A DNA stretch of 64,000 nt. Source: an uncultured Dehalococcoidia bacterium (GTDB lineage: Bacteria > Chloroflexota > Dehalococcoidia > Lucifugimonadales > JAAXIE01). Position 1 is the stretch's first letter. Every line of letters begins with the position of its first letter. Both the position numbers and the translations under genes were made by a program. The notes below the pieces were generated by a model. The model was given only the letters and a program-made list of their open reading frames with translations. It searched no databases and was not told where the DNA came from. Positions 1-7,514 of this stretch are shown here, piece after piece. The DNA lies in assembly GCA_951813255.1 (NCBI GenBank), contig OX638353.1, forward strand, positions 2,725,501 to 2,789,500. The letters are read 5' to 3'.

Positions 1-1
1 A

Positions 2-2455
2 GGGGCCTTGTCCGAGGTGGAGTCGGACGACTTATCCGAGGACGAGACGGGTTTGGAGACCCAAGCCGGGACGCTGTTCGCCGACCTGGCTGAGTACCGC
101 GTGCTGGATGTGAAGCGCCAAGTGCTCGAGCAAGCCGACGAGGTCGGTAGCTTTGTCACCACCTTCTTCCTGATCATGGGCCTCTTCTCCGTCATCGTTG
201 GTGTCCTGCTAATCTTCCTCATCTTCGTGATGCTGGCTGCGGCCCGGCGCACAGAGATGGGGATGGCCCGGGCGGTGGGCGCGCGCCGGGTGCATCTGGT
301 TCAGATGTTTGTCTTCGAGGGGACAGCCTACTCGGTGATATCCGCTGCCATAGGCGTTGGACTGGGCCTTGGTGTTAGTTCTCTTATCGTCGTCATCGCC
401 AACCGCATCTTTCAGGCAGCCGGTTCAACGACCGGGGATTTCCAGATGACAAGGCATTTCGAACCGGAGAGCATCGTGGTGGCCTACTGTCTCGCCATGG
501 TGATCACTCTCATTACCGTGGGCCTGTCCGCCTACAGGGTAAGCCGGCTCAATATAGTATCGGCAGTGAGGGACCTGCCATCCGAGCCAGTCGCCATATC
601 CAGCGGTGGCTGGAGGCAGGGGTTTGTTACGCTGATATTTCATGTGCGAAGAGTCGCTGCGACTCCTCATTCGCTTATAGGGGCCCTTGTTGCTCTCCAG
701 GTGCCGCGGGTATTGGATGCCCTTGGAAAGCTGGTGTGGTCGCTGCTGTCGATCCCCTCCCTTGCCATGGCGTCGGTTGGGCGGCTGCTGTGGCCGCCGG
801 TGTACCAAGGCTGGCTTACCTTCCTCCTGGGGCTGCTCCTTACTTACGCGGGCATTGATACACAGATTGCTTGGTTCAGGCTCGGTGTGACGCTGATGAT
901 CATCGGGTTGGGGCTCATGCTGCGCGTTGTGCTGCGACGTACCGCCCTCCGCACCGACATCGTTGACCGCATTGCTTTCACCTTCATTGGGCTGGTGACA
1001 CTGGCCTTCTGGGTAATGCCCTTCGACCTGCTGCGCAAGGTGTCCGGAGACCTGAGTGGCGGGCCGGAGATGTTCTTTGTATCCGGCATCTCGATGGTGG
1101 CCGCTGCCGTGTGGACGGTGATGTACAACTCCGACCTGCTGCTGCGAGGCTTGTCACTAGCCAGCGGTGGTTTTGGCAGGCTCCGCCCGGTCATGGTGAC
1201 GGCCGTGGCGTATCCCATGAGTTCTAAGTTCCGCACCGGTCTGACTTTAGCCATGTTCGCCCTCGTCATCTTCACACTCATCGTCATGTCCATTCTTACC
1301 AGCGCATTCGGGCGCGTTGGCACCGATACAGACCTCTTCTCCGGTGGTTGGGACCTGGATGCATCGGTCAACGTCAACACACCCATTAGCGATCTGGAGG
1401 AGGCCATCGCGGAAGCTCCCGGCTTGGCCGCTGAAGATATCGAGGCCGTAGGCGGCTATACCTTCATCCCCATCGAGGTGCGCCAAGTCGAAGCGGAAGA
1501 GCGTAGTTGGAGCCCCTACATATTGAAAGCGGCCGATGATGGCTTTCTGCTGAACACGGAGCACCGTCTCAAGATAATTGCTGACGACTACGGCCCGGAC
1601 CTGTCGGACGTATGGCGGGCCTTGGACGAGGACCCCAATCTGGTGGTAGTGGATGCGCCGGCTGTGCCAAGCCGCACAGGGGTGGGGAACACCGGCTGGG
1701 CGCCCTTCAACGTGGAGGGCGTGAAGTACGAGGACCAGGGCATGGCGCCCTTCGACATTGAAGTGAGAGAGCCGCGTACTGGTGGGCAGGTGCGTCTCAC
1801 CGTTATCGCAGTGATGGATGTGCTGGCCGAGGACCTGGACGAAGGCAGCTTTGGCATGTTCTCCGGGCGTGGCTACCTTGAAGCCACGATTCCGTTCCCA
1901 GTTCCCCTCACCAACTACCGCTTGCAGGTAGCTGAGGGTGCGGATGCCAACGCGGTTTCGGAAGCCTTGGAGGAGACATTCCGGGACAATGGCTTGGAAG
2001 CGGAAGTCCTAGCCGACGTGGTGGCAGAGCGATCAGCAGCGCAACGGGCCTTCAACTACCTGTTCACCGGCTTCATGGCCTTGGGCCTGCTGGTGGGCAT
2101 CGCCTCTTTGGGTGTCGTCAGCCTGCGTGCGGTGGTGGAACGGCGCCAGCAGATTGGCGTCCTTCGCGCAATCGGCTACCGGCGTCGCATGGTGCTGCTC
2201 AGCTTCCTCACCGAGTCATCCTTCGTTGCTCTGCTGGGGATTGCCATAGGAGTTGCCCTAGGCAGCATCATCTCATGGAACATTGTCAACGATGTCCGCG
2301 AGTTCGAGGGCGTGGAAGGCCTTACCTTCGCCTTTCCATGGGTGCAGATCGTCATCATAGTCGCCATCGCCTACATCTTCTCCCTCGCCACCACACTCCT
2401 TCCCGCTCGCCAAGCCTCCCGTATATACCCTGCTGAAGCCCTCCGTTACGAATAG
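2..2455 (+). CDS. FtsX-type ABC transporter permease (5' truncated)
   Basis: The frame is open from the window edge, so the N-terminus is missing and the first TTG in frame (position 8) is probably not the start. The protein has two FtsX/MacB-like permease blocks. One is at residues about 45-185 (a long hydrophobic helix followed by a segment reading EMGMARAVGARR). The other is at about 690-815 (GVLRAIGYRRRMVLLSFLTE, then terminal helices and LPARQASRIYPAEALRYE). A middle membrane region and a large extracytoplasmic domain (about 440-680) lie between. The ARAVGA and RAIGYR loops are typical of this family, which works with an MacB/LolD-like ATPase in lipoprotein or peptide export. The ATPase gene is probably upstream, outside the window. 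The substrate cannot be told. Confidence 0.85.
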   Translation, partial: GALSEVESDDLSEDETGLETQAGTLFADLAEYRVLDVKRQVLEQADEVGSFVTTFFLIMGLFSVIVGVLLIFLIFVMLAAARRTEMGMARAVGARRVHLVQMFVFEGTAYSVISAAIGVGLGLGVSSLIVVIANRIFQAAGSTTGDFQMTRHFEPESIVVAYCLAMVITLITVGLSAYRVSRLNIVSAVRDLPSEPVAISSGGWRQGFVTLIFHVRRVAATPHSLIGALVALQVPRVLDALGKLVWSLLSIPSLAMASVGRLLWPPVYQGWLTFLLGLLLTYAGIDTQIAWFRLGVTLMIIGLGLMLRVVLRRTALRTDIVDRIAFTFIGLVTLAFWVMPFDLLRKVSGDLSGGPEMFFVSGISMVAAAVWTVMYNSDLLLRGLSLASGGFGRLRPVMVTAVAYPMSSKFRTGLTLAMFALVIFTLIVMSILTSAFGRVGTDTDLFSGGWDLDASVNVNTPISDLEEAIAEAPGLAAEDIEAVGGYTFIPIEVRQVEAEERSWSPYILKAADDGFLLNTEHRLKIIADDYGPDLSDVWRALDEDPNLVVVDAPAVPSRTGVGNTGWAPFNVEGVKYEDQGMAPFDIEVREPRTGGQVRLTVIAVMDVLAEDLDEGSFGMFSGRGYLEATIPFPVPLTNYRLQVAEGADANAVSEALEETFRDNGLEAEVLADVVAERSAAQRAFNYLFTGFMALGLLVGIASLGVVSLRAVVERRQQIGVLRAIGYRRRMVLLSFLTESSFVALLGIAIGVALGSIISWNIVNDVREFEGVEGLTFAFPWVQIVIIVAIAYIFSLATTLLPARQASRIYPAEALRYE

Positions 2456-2593
2456 CGCGTCTGCTTGCCACTCAGACTAGTCGCGTAGGCTCTCCTGTTT
2501 CCCCAAAGACCAGTTGTCACCTTGGAGAGTGCTCAACGGGAGACACTTGTGCAGGGCGTACAATGGAAGTAGGCCGAAACAAAGGAGTTATTC

Positions 2594-3580
2594 ATGGAAG
2601 GGCAGGTGCCCCAATACGACGTGCTCATAGTCGGACAAGGAGCAGCGGGCTTCAGTGCTGCGCTATATGCAGCCCGCTACCAGATGAAGGCCGTAGTCTT
2701 CGGCGATAAGTTCGGTGGCGAAACGGCCATAGGCGGCGCCATCGAGAACTACCCCGGTTTTCCGTCCATTGACGGGTTCGACCTGATGCTCAAGATGCGG
2801 GAGCAGGTGGAGGGGTACGGTGTGGAGATCATTGACGAGAAGGTCGACGCTCTCACTCGCCTGCCGGGCTGCTTCCAAGCTGAGACTGAGGAAGCTTCGT
2901 ACCGGGGCAAGTCGGTCGTTCTGGCCGTCGGCAGAGAGCGCCGCAAGCTGGGCCTGCCCATGGAAGAGGAGTGGACCGGCAGAGGGGTCTCCTACTGCTC
3001 TGTTTGTGACGCCCCTCTATACCGAGGCAAGACGGCAGGCGTGGTTGGTGGGGGCAACGCCGCGGTGGAAGGGGCCATCCTGCTCGCCCGCTACGCCGAA
3101 AAAGTGTACTTGGTCTATCGTGGGGACCGGCTGACTAGGCCCGAACCCATAGCCCTGCGCATGCTTGAAGATACACCCAACGTGGAGGTGCTCCTCAGCA
3201 CCCAAGTCACTGCTCTCCAGGGGGAAACCGGGCTGGACGCAGTGTCGCTGGACCGGCCACTCAATGGCTCACACGAACTGACATTGGACGGCCTGTTCGT
3301 GGAGATCGGGGCTGATCCCCGGAGTAAGTTGGGCCAGGACGTGGGCGTCGCCCTGAATGATCAGGGCGAGATAGTGGTGGACAAGCTTATGCGCACCAGC
3401 GTGGAGGGCGTATTCGCTGCCGGAGACCTGACTGACGGGTCGGGCAACTTAAAGCAGACCGTAACTGCAGCAGCCCAAGGGGCGCTGGCAGCGACCTCAG
3501 CTTACGAGCTGGTAAGCACGCATCCCTGCCGCTGCCAGTGCCACGCTATGGGGTATCCGTTAGAGGCGGCAGTAGTCTAG
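2594..3580 (+). CDS. thioredoxin-reductase-like FAD/NAD(P) oxidoreductase
   Basis: This is a 328-residue protein of the TrxB family size. The N-terminal FAD motif is GQGAAG at residues 14-19. The redox pair is C135-S-V-C138, followed by DAP. The NAD(P)H site is GVVGGGNAAVEGA just after it. The second FAD motif is VEGVFAAGDLTDG near residue 275. The start ATG follows AAGGAG by a good distance. It would pass electrons from NAD(P)H through FAD to a thiol partner. The C-terminus carries an extra Cys-rich tail (HPCRCQC) not usual for E. coli-type TrxB. The gene converges on the DsbA/FrnE-like selenoprotein candidate, and both stop codons share one CTAG. That arrangement makes a redox partnership plausible but not proven. 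Confidence 0.88.
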   Translation: MEGQVPQYDVLIVGQGAAGFSAALYAARYQMKAVVFGDKFGGETAIGGAIENYPGFPSIDGFDLMLKMREQVEGYGVEIIDEKVDALTRLPGCFQAETEEASYRGKSVVLAVGRERRKLGLPMEEEWTGRGVSYCSVCDAPLYRGKTAGVVGGGNAAVEGAILLARYAEKVYLVYRGDRLTRPEPIALRMLEDTPNVEVLLSTQVTALQGETGLDAVSLDRPLNGSHELTLDGLFVEIGADPRSKLGQDVGVALNDQGEIVVDKLMRTSVEGVFAAGDLTDGSGNLKQTVTAAAQGALAATSAYELVSTHPCRCQCHAMGYPLEAAVV

Positions 3581-4176
3581 GCAGAGGCCTTGCGGATGGC
3601 GGCCTGCAGGTCCTCCAAACTCACATCTCCCTTGAGGTATTCGCCGTTTACGATGTAAGTAGGGACTACGCCCACATCCTGCGCCTTGGCGTCGTCGTAA
3701 TCGGAGGTGACGTTGGGCAGGTAGTAGCCCGACTGTAGCCGGCCTTCAAGTTCGCCCCAATCCAAGCCGACCTCTTGGGAAACCTGTTGCAGTGTCGCCA
3801 TCTCACCCAGGTTGGCACCCGTCTCCCAATAGAGCTTGGCGGCAGCATGGTGGAACTCATTGTCCAAGCCCTTTTCCTTAGCATAGGCCGTCGCTTGGTG
3901 TGCCAGAGAGGTATTGGGGGCCACCGAGGGCCGCTTCATCACGAGGCCTACGCCACGGGCCCGTTCCTGCATGGCAGGCGCAAGATCCGTCTCGGTCTCG
4001 CCGTCGAACATGCGACGGGGGGCGCCTTCGGCGGGCTGATCGGGTCGCAGGAAGTAGGACTTCCTGTCTACGTTGAGAGGTATCTCCTCTCCAACCTTGT
4101 CGAGCCTAGCCAGGCCGACGTAGCAGAAGGGTCAAGTGTAGTCATGCCAGACTGTGACATCCACGGGTGTCGCCAT
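3577..4176 (-). CDS. DsbA/FrnE-like thiol oxidoreductase, candidate selenoprotein (in-frame TGA at codon 15)
   Basis: Read from the ATG at 4176, the frame gives 199 residues with one internal TGA at 4134-4132 (codon 15). The context is WHDYT-U-PFCYVGLARL, matching the family motif around CPWCYIG with U in place of the first catalytic Cys; the second Cys is residue 18. The ATG at 4176 has a strong Shine-Dalgarno (GGAGG, 8 bases upstream). The next in-frame ATG (codon 56, 4011) has none and would delete the active site. After the TGA the frame is uninterrupted, with family-like features: NVDRKSYFLRPDQP, a helical insert, and VGVVPTYIVNGEYLKGD carrying the cis-Pro loop. A hairpin follows the TGA. 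DsbA-like selenoproteins are known in marine metagenomes. An alternative is a nonsense mutation or base-call error restoring a Cys codon. No selA, selB, selC or selD lies in this window. Confidence 0.72.
4099..4119 (-). promoter_or_regulatory. candidate bacterial SECIS hairpin downstream of the UGA
   Basis: On the minus strand, nucleotides 13-33 after the TGA fold into an 8-bp stem with one bulged U on the 3' side and a GGCU tetraloop. The two paired blocks are GUCG with CGAC and GCCU with AGGC. A lower 5-bp helix, CUUCU (nucleotides 3-7) with AGAGG (42-46), can enclose it. Bacterial SECIS elements sit in the coding region close to the UGA, have a G in the first two loop positions, and often carry a bulged U; loop distance here is 21 nucleotides. 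In E. coli fdhF the bulged U is on the 5' side, so this is a variant form. Folding energy was not computed. Confidence 0.5.
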
Positions 4177-4310
4177 GTGCTTCCTCCAAGTCAGTGATGT
4201 ATGGCTCGTGGGCAATTCTAGCATACCTGCGCTGCATGAGCCTCGTTGACACCTTTCTGTTGACATATATGAGGTCTCGCCGATAGCATCCCCCCACCCT
4301 TGAGCGCAGC

Positions 4311-5195
4311 GTGGGTCCGCCCTTGAAAATCACCGATAGGCTCCGACAAGCGGGAGACAGCCCCGTATTCCTGTGCGACGTCTCACCCACCCGAGGGGGT
4401 GGGCGTGCTGCTGTCATGGACGCCCAGGGAATCGACGCAGACTTCATCTGCGTTGCCTACAACCCAGGGCGTGCCGTCCGCATCGACTCCGCCTTCTTGG
4501 CCCACGTCATACACGCAGAGACAGGCGTTGGCGTCTGCTTCAACCTCACTCCCCGCGACATGAACAAGCTGGCCCTGCAGAGTCATCTGTTGGGGGCGGA
4601 AGCCCTTGACCTCCAGAACGTGGTTGTGCTCGCTGGCGATGCGCTCAGCCAGCGCGACTTGGAGCGTATGACGGCGGTGAACGACTTCAAGGCTACCGAG
4701 TTCATCGAGTCCATAGCCCGGATGAACGAGGGAGTGGACTTTCGTGGCTCAAGTTTGGCCCAGCCCACCGACTTCTGTATCGGCGCCACAATCGACCTTA
4801 GTAAGGGCGTGGAGGCGGAGGCCATGCTCGCCCATCGCAAGGTTCAGGCTGGTGCCCACTTCTTCATCACACAACCGGTATTCAACCCCGCCGAGGTCAC
4901 TGCCTTCCACGATGCGTATCTCTCCATCGCCGGTACCGCTATCGGGATACCCATCTTCTGGGGCGTTCAGGTGCTGGTGCAGGGAGGGGTGATGTTCAGC
5001 AGCATTCCGCAGGAGATTCGTGACCGGCTGGAACATGGAGAGTCCGGGGTGGAGATGGCTCTGGAGACCATACATGGGTTGCGTGAGGCTGGGGTCCGCA
5101 CCTTCTATCTGGTCCCGCCTATTTTGCGTGGGGGCGCTCGCGACTATGATTCGGCCAAGCGGGTGCTTGCCAAGGCCAAAGCCGGCAAGCCCTGA
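4311..5195 (+). CDS. methylenetetrahydrofolate reductase-family protein (MetF-like)
   Basis: This is a 294-residue TIM-barrel protein of the MTHFR family. Seen in the sequence are FLCDVSPTRGG at the first strand, a middle segment on folate-type binding (NVVVLAGDALSQ), and GAHFFITQPVFNP, which matches the conserved FITQ segment of MetF. IPIFWGVQVL follows near the C-terminus. The family reduces 5,10-methylene-THF to 5-methyl-THF using FADH2. The chosen start is a GTG without a clear Shine-Dalgarno, so the N-terminus is uncertain. The Glu of the usual catalytic EFFPP motif is replaced by an Asp in CDVSPT, so the substrate may differ. Confidence 0.75.
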   Translation: MGPPLKITDRLRQAGDSPVFLCDVSPTRGGGRAAVMDAQGIDADFICVAYNPGRAVRIDSAFLAHVIHAETGVGVCFNLTPRDMNKLALQSHLLGAEALDLQNVVVLAGDALSQRDLERMTAVNDFKATEFIESIARMNEGVDFRGSSLAQPTDFCIGATIDLSKGVEAEAMLAHRKVQAGAHFFITQPVFNPAEVTAFHDAYLSIAGTAIGIPIFWGVQVLVQGGVMFSSIPQEIRDRLEHGESGVEMALETIHGLREAGVRTFYLVPPILRGGARDYDSAKRVLAKAKAGKP

Positions 5196-5502
5196 CAATT
5201 GCCCCTATCGCTGTCCCGCCAGTCATGGTATAAGAACATATGCGCCCAACACGCCCGATGTCGACGGGATGGTTCGAAAGAAGCGCCTCTAGACAAAATT
5301 GCACCAATACTGCAACGAGACTCCGTGTCGCAGATACTCCGTTGCAGAAATTGCAGTCTGGGCAGATACAAAAAAGTTGTCTCCAGATACGGCCGCACTG
5401 CAACTCCAGCTAGTGATTGATGCGAAACGCCTGCGCTGGGTGCAGCGCGGATTCAGGTAAGTCTGCAAGGTCAACGACCGGAACACTGAGGAGGACCTAC
5501 AT
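5196..5502 (+). other. intergenic region, no gene recognised
   Basis: No coding frame here shows recognisable protein features. The stretch holds several short related words around TTGCA/TGCAG (5308-5405) but no clear inverted repeat. A good Shine-Dalgarno (GAGGAGG, about 5489) near the end belongs to the CinA-like gene. Confidence 0.5.
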
Positions 5503-5982
5503 ATGCGAGATATCGTGAACGAAGTGGCCCAGGTGCTTACCGAGAAAGGCCTTACCATATCAGTGGCCGAAGCCTGCACAGCCGGCTATGTGGGCCACCT
5601 GCTCTGCGCTCCCGCTGGCGCATCCGCCTACTTCTGGGGCGGCGTCATCGCCTACTCCGGCGGCTCCAAGCGCAAGCTGCTGGGCGTTTCCGATGAGCTA
5701 CAGCAGCAGTACACCTCCGTCAGCCCTGAGGTAGTCTTGGATATGGCCCGCAAGGTGCGGGAAGTGATGGACACCGACATCGGCATATCAACCTCGGGAG
5801 TAACCGGCCCCGCTCAAGGCCACTCCAACAGGCCCCTCGGCTTCTTCTACATCGGTCTGGCCACGCGGGACGGCCACGAGGTTGCACAAGACTTCCAGTG
5901 GGACGGCGACCGCATGAACACCAAGGAGCAAACAGCCTACGCAGCCCTCGAGATGGTGCGAGACTACGTATCGCATCACTAA
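5503..5982 (+). CDS. CinA C-terminal domain protein (PncC-like nicotinamide-nucleotide amidase family)
   Basis: This is a 159-residue stand-alone CinA-C domain, close to the usual 160. The conserved blocks are at the N-terminus (VAEACTAGYVGHLL), in the middle (GGVIAYSGGSKRKLLGV), and TSGVTGPAQG near residue 100. The family hydrolyses NMN to nicotinate mononucleotide in pyridine nucleotide salvage. The first block normally reads AESCTGG; here it is AEACTAG, so the Ser thought to be catalytic and one Gly are replaced. Activity may therefore be changed or lost. The start is fixed by GAGGAGG eight bases upstream. It is followed closely by the methyltransferase-like and AlkB-like genes. Confidence 0.82.
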   Translation: MRDIVNEVAQVLTEKGLTISVAEACTAGYVGHLLCAPAGASAYFWGGVIAYSGGSKRKLLGVSDELQQQYTSVSPEVVLDMARKVREVMDTDIGISTSGVTGPAQGHSNRPLGFFYIGLATRDGHEVAQDFQWDGDRMNTKEQTAYAALEMVRDYVSHH

Positions 5983-6041
5983 CAAACAGGCCTAGGTTCT
6001 GGGGAAAACAGCGGAAAAGCTCTTCCGAGTTTAGGATTAGT

Positions 6042-6803
6042 GTGCTCAGAGATCGCTATCAGGCAGTGCTAGCCGAGATTGTGCGGCAAAGCAATCTATC
6101 CGTTTCTAGAGCAGAACCGGTAGTGTCGGCCACCGCCGGATGGGAGGAGGTGGTTCGTCATACTTTCTGGTATCTAGTACGGTCGGGCCGCCCTCACTAC
6201 CGGTATGATCGGTACAAGGAACTGATGGACAAATTCCCGCAGCGTCGGCGGCGTGTTGCCCACGTAGACTTGGGTTGCGGGGCGGGGCTGTTCTCCTGGG
6301 TATTTTTGGATTGGGCCAAGGGGCATGGCATCGAATACGACCGACTATCCCTATATGGATTCGATCACTGTCTCGCTATGGTGCAATTGGCTCATGAGTG
6401 CAGGAAGCTATTTCTACGATATATCCCCGACTATCCTCTGCTTAGCTACTATTGCGACACGGATGCCCTTTGTGAACAATTAGAAGGAGACTACCAAGGC
6501 CGTACAGATTACATCATTACGTTCGGTCATGTGTTGGTACAAGCCGATGCCCAAAGTCCCTATGCCATCAGGGACTTTACAAGGGTATTGTCCGACATCA
6601 TGATATTGATGAAACCTGATAGCAATTGCGACTTGATAGCCGTCGACGCCTCTGGGAGACGTTCAGAATTGGCGAGGGCTTGGTCAAACTTGATAGGCAA
6701 CCTAAGGGAAGAGGGCATACTTTCCAAAGATGTCCATATCCAGACCACTCCCATAAACGACGATGGCCGCGCGAAGCTGACACGGTTGGCTCTCGCATCC
6801 TGA
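6042..6803 (+). CDS. SAM-dependent methyltransferase-like protein
   Basis: The protein of about 253 residues has a Rossmann-type motif, VDLGCGAGLFSWVFLDW, near residue 75, then an acidic strand end (LYGFDHCLAMVQLAHE). A later strand, DYIITFGHVLVQ, fits the methyltransferase fold. No substrate-specific motif was recognised. The reading frame is open back into the CinA-like gene; I chose the GTG at 6042 just after that gene's stop, but no strong Shine-Dalgarno decides it. The stop lies 13 bases before the AlkB-like start, suggesting one transcript. Its job is unknown; the context hints at nucleic acid modification or repair. The region is more AT-rich than its neighbours. Confidence 0.6.
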   Translation: MLRDRYQAVLAEIVRQSNLSVSRAEPVVSATAGWEEVVRHTFWYLVRSGRPHYRYDRYKELMDKFPQRRRRVAHVDLGCGAGLFSWVFLDWAKGHGIEYDRLSLYGFDHCLAMVQLAHECRKLFLRYIPDYPLLSYYCDTDALCEQLEGDYQGRTDYIITFGHVLVQADAQSPYAIRDFTRVLSDIMILMKPDSNCDLIAVDASGRRSELARAWSNLIGNLREEGILSKDVHIQTTPINDDGRAKLTRLALAS

Positions 6804-6816
6804 AGGAGGTATCCGC

Positions 6817-7506
6817 ATGCAAACCCAATTGTCCTTCTTCAACGCCGAGGCCATAGATGAACCTAGGGGCCTCGTCACTCCTGACCACATCAACTACACA
6901 CTAAGCGGCCAAGCAGAAATGCAGGAAGCCTCGTCCGTCCCAGGCCTCAAGTTCGTCGCGGGGTTCCTTACTCCCGAAGAGCAGCATGAGTGTGTCGAAC
7001 GAGTAGATGCCGCCGTAGACGAGTGGCGTCGCGACTTGGCTCGCCGCGTCCAGCACTATGGCTGGCGCTACGACTATAAGGCCCGTGCAATCACGCCGGA
7101 CATGCATCTCGGAGCTTTACCTGATTGGCTATCTAACTTGGCCTACAGGCTTTACGAGGAGACCGGACAATTCGACAGGGTCCCAGAACAAGTCATTGTA
7201 AACGAGTATCAGCCCGGTCAAGGCATTGCAATGCATATCGACCACCAAGGGTTCGGGCCGACCGTGTGCACAATCTCCCTATTGGATGATTGGGAGATGG
7301 ACTTCTCAAGCGACTGGAAGCACAAGCAGCCAGCCCTGCTGCAACGCGGTTCCTGTGTCCTGTTGACCGGTGCGTCCCGGTCCAAGTGGCAACACGGGAT
7401 TGCACCACGTAAGAGCGAGATTCTTGCCAGCGGCCGGAGGAATCGTGAGCGCCGCTTGTCGCTGACCTTCCGAACAGTCGAGAACCGAGACGGCCCCAAT
7501 CAGTAG
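6817..7506 (+). CDS. AlkB-like 2-oxoglutarate/Fe(II) dioxygenase
   Basis: The 229-residue protein has the full AlkB metal triad, H140-x-D142 in MHIDHQ and H193 in WQHGI. The Arg pair for 2-oxoglutarate lies in the C-terminal RERRLSLTFR. Upstream of the HxD, VIVNEYQPGQGIAMHID is the family's typical strand. These enzymes oxidatively remove alkyl groups from DNA or RNA bases, or from proteins. The start ATG follows AAGGAGGT at the right distance. It appears co-transcribed with the methyltransferase-like gene. Whether it repairs DNA or modifies RNA cannot be told from sequence. Confidence 0.87.
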   Translation: MQTQLSFFNAEAIDEPRGLVTPDHINYTLSGQAEMQEASSVPGLKFVAGFLTPEEQHECVERVDAAVDEWRRDLARRVQHYGWRYDYKARAITPDMHLGALPDWLSNLAYRLYEETGQFDRVPEQVIVNEYQPGQGIAMHIDHQGFGPTVCTISLLDDWEMDFSSDWKHKQPALLQRGSCVLLTGASRSKWQHGIAPRKSEILASGRRNRERRLSLTFRTVENRDGPNQ

Positions 7507-7514
7507 AGCGAGAC

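Noticed and set aside
3577-4011. 144-residue DsbA-like gene starting at the ATG at 4011
   Set aside because: It lacks the CxxC active site and any Shine-Dalgarno; the same frame continues upstream through the TGA to an ATG with a strong Shine-Dalgarno.
3577-4176. Frameshifted pseudogene instead of a selenoprotein
   Set aside because: I first seemed to see a frame change between codons 28 and 55; a careful recount of the reverse complement showed the frame is continuous, with TGA the only interruption.
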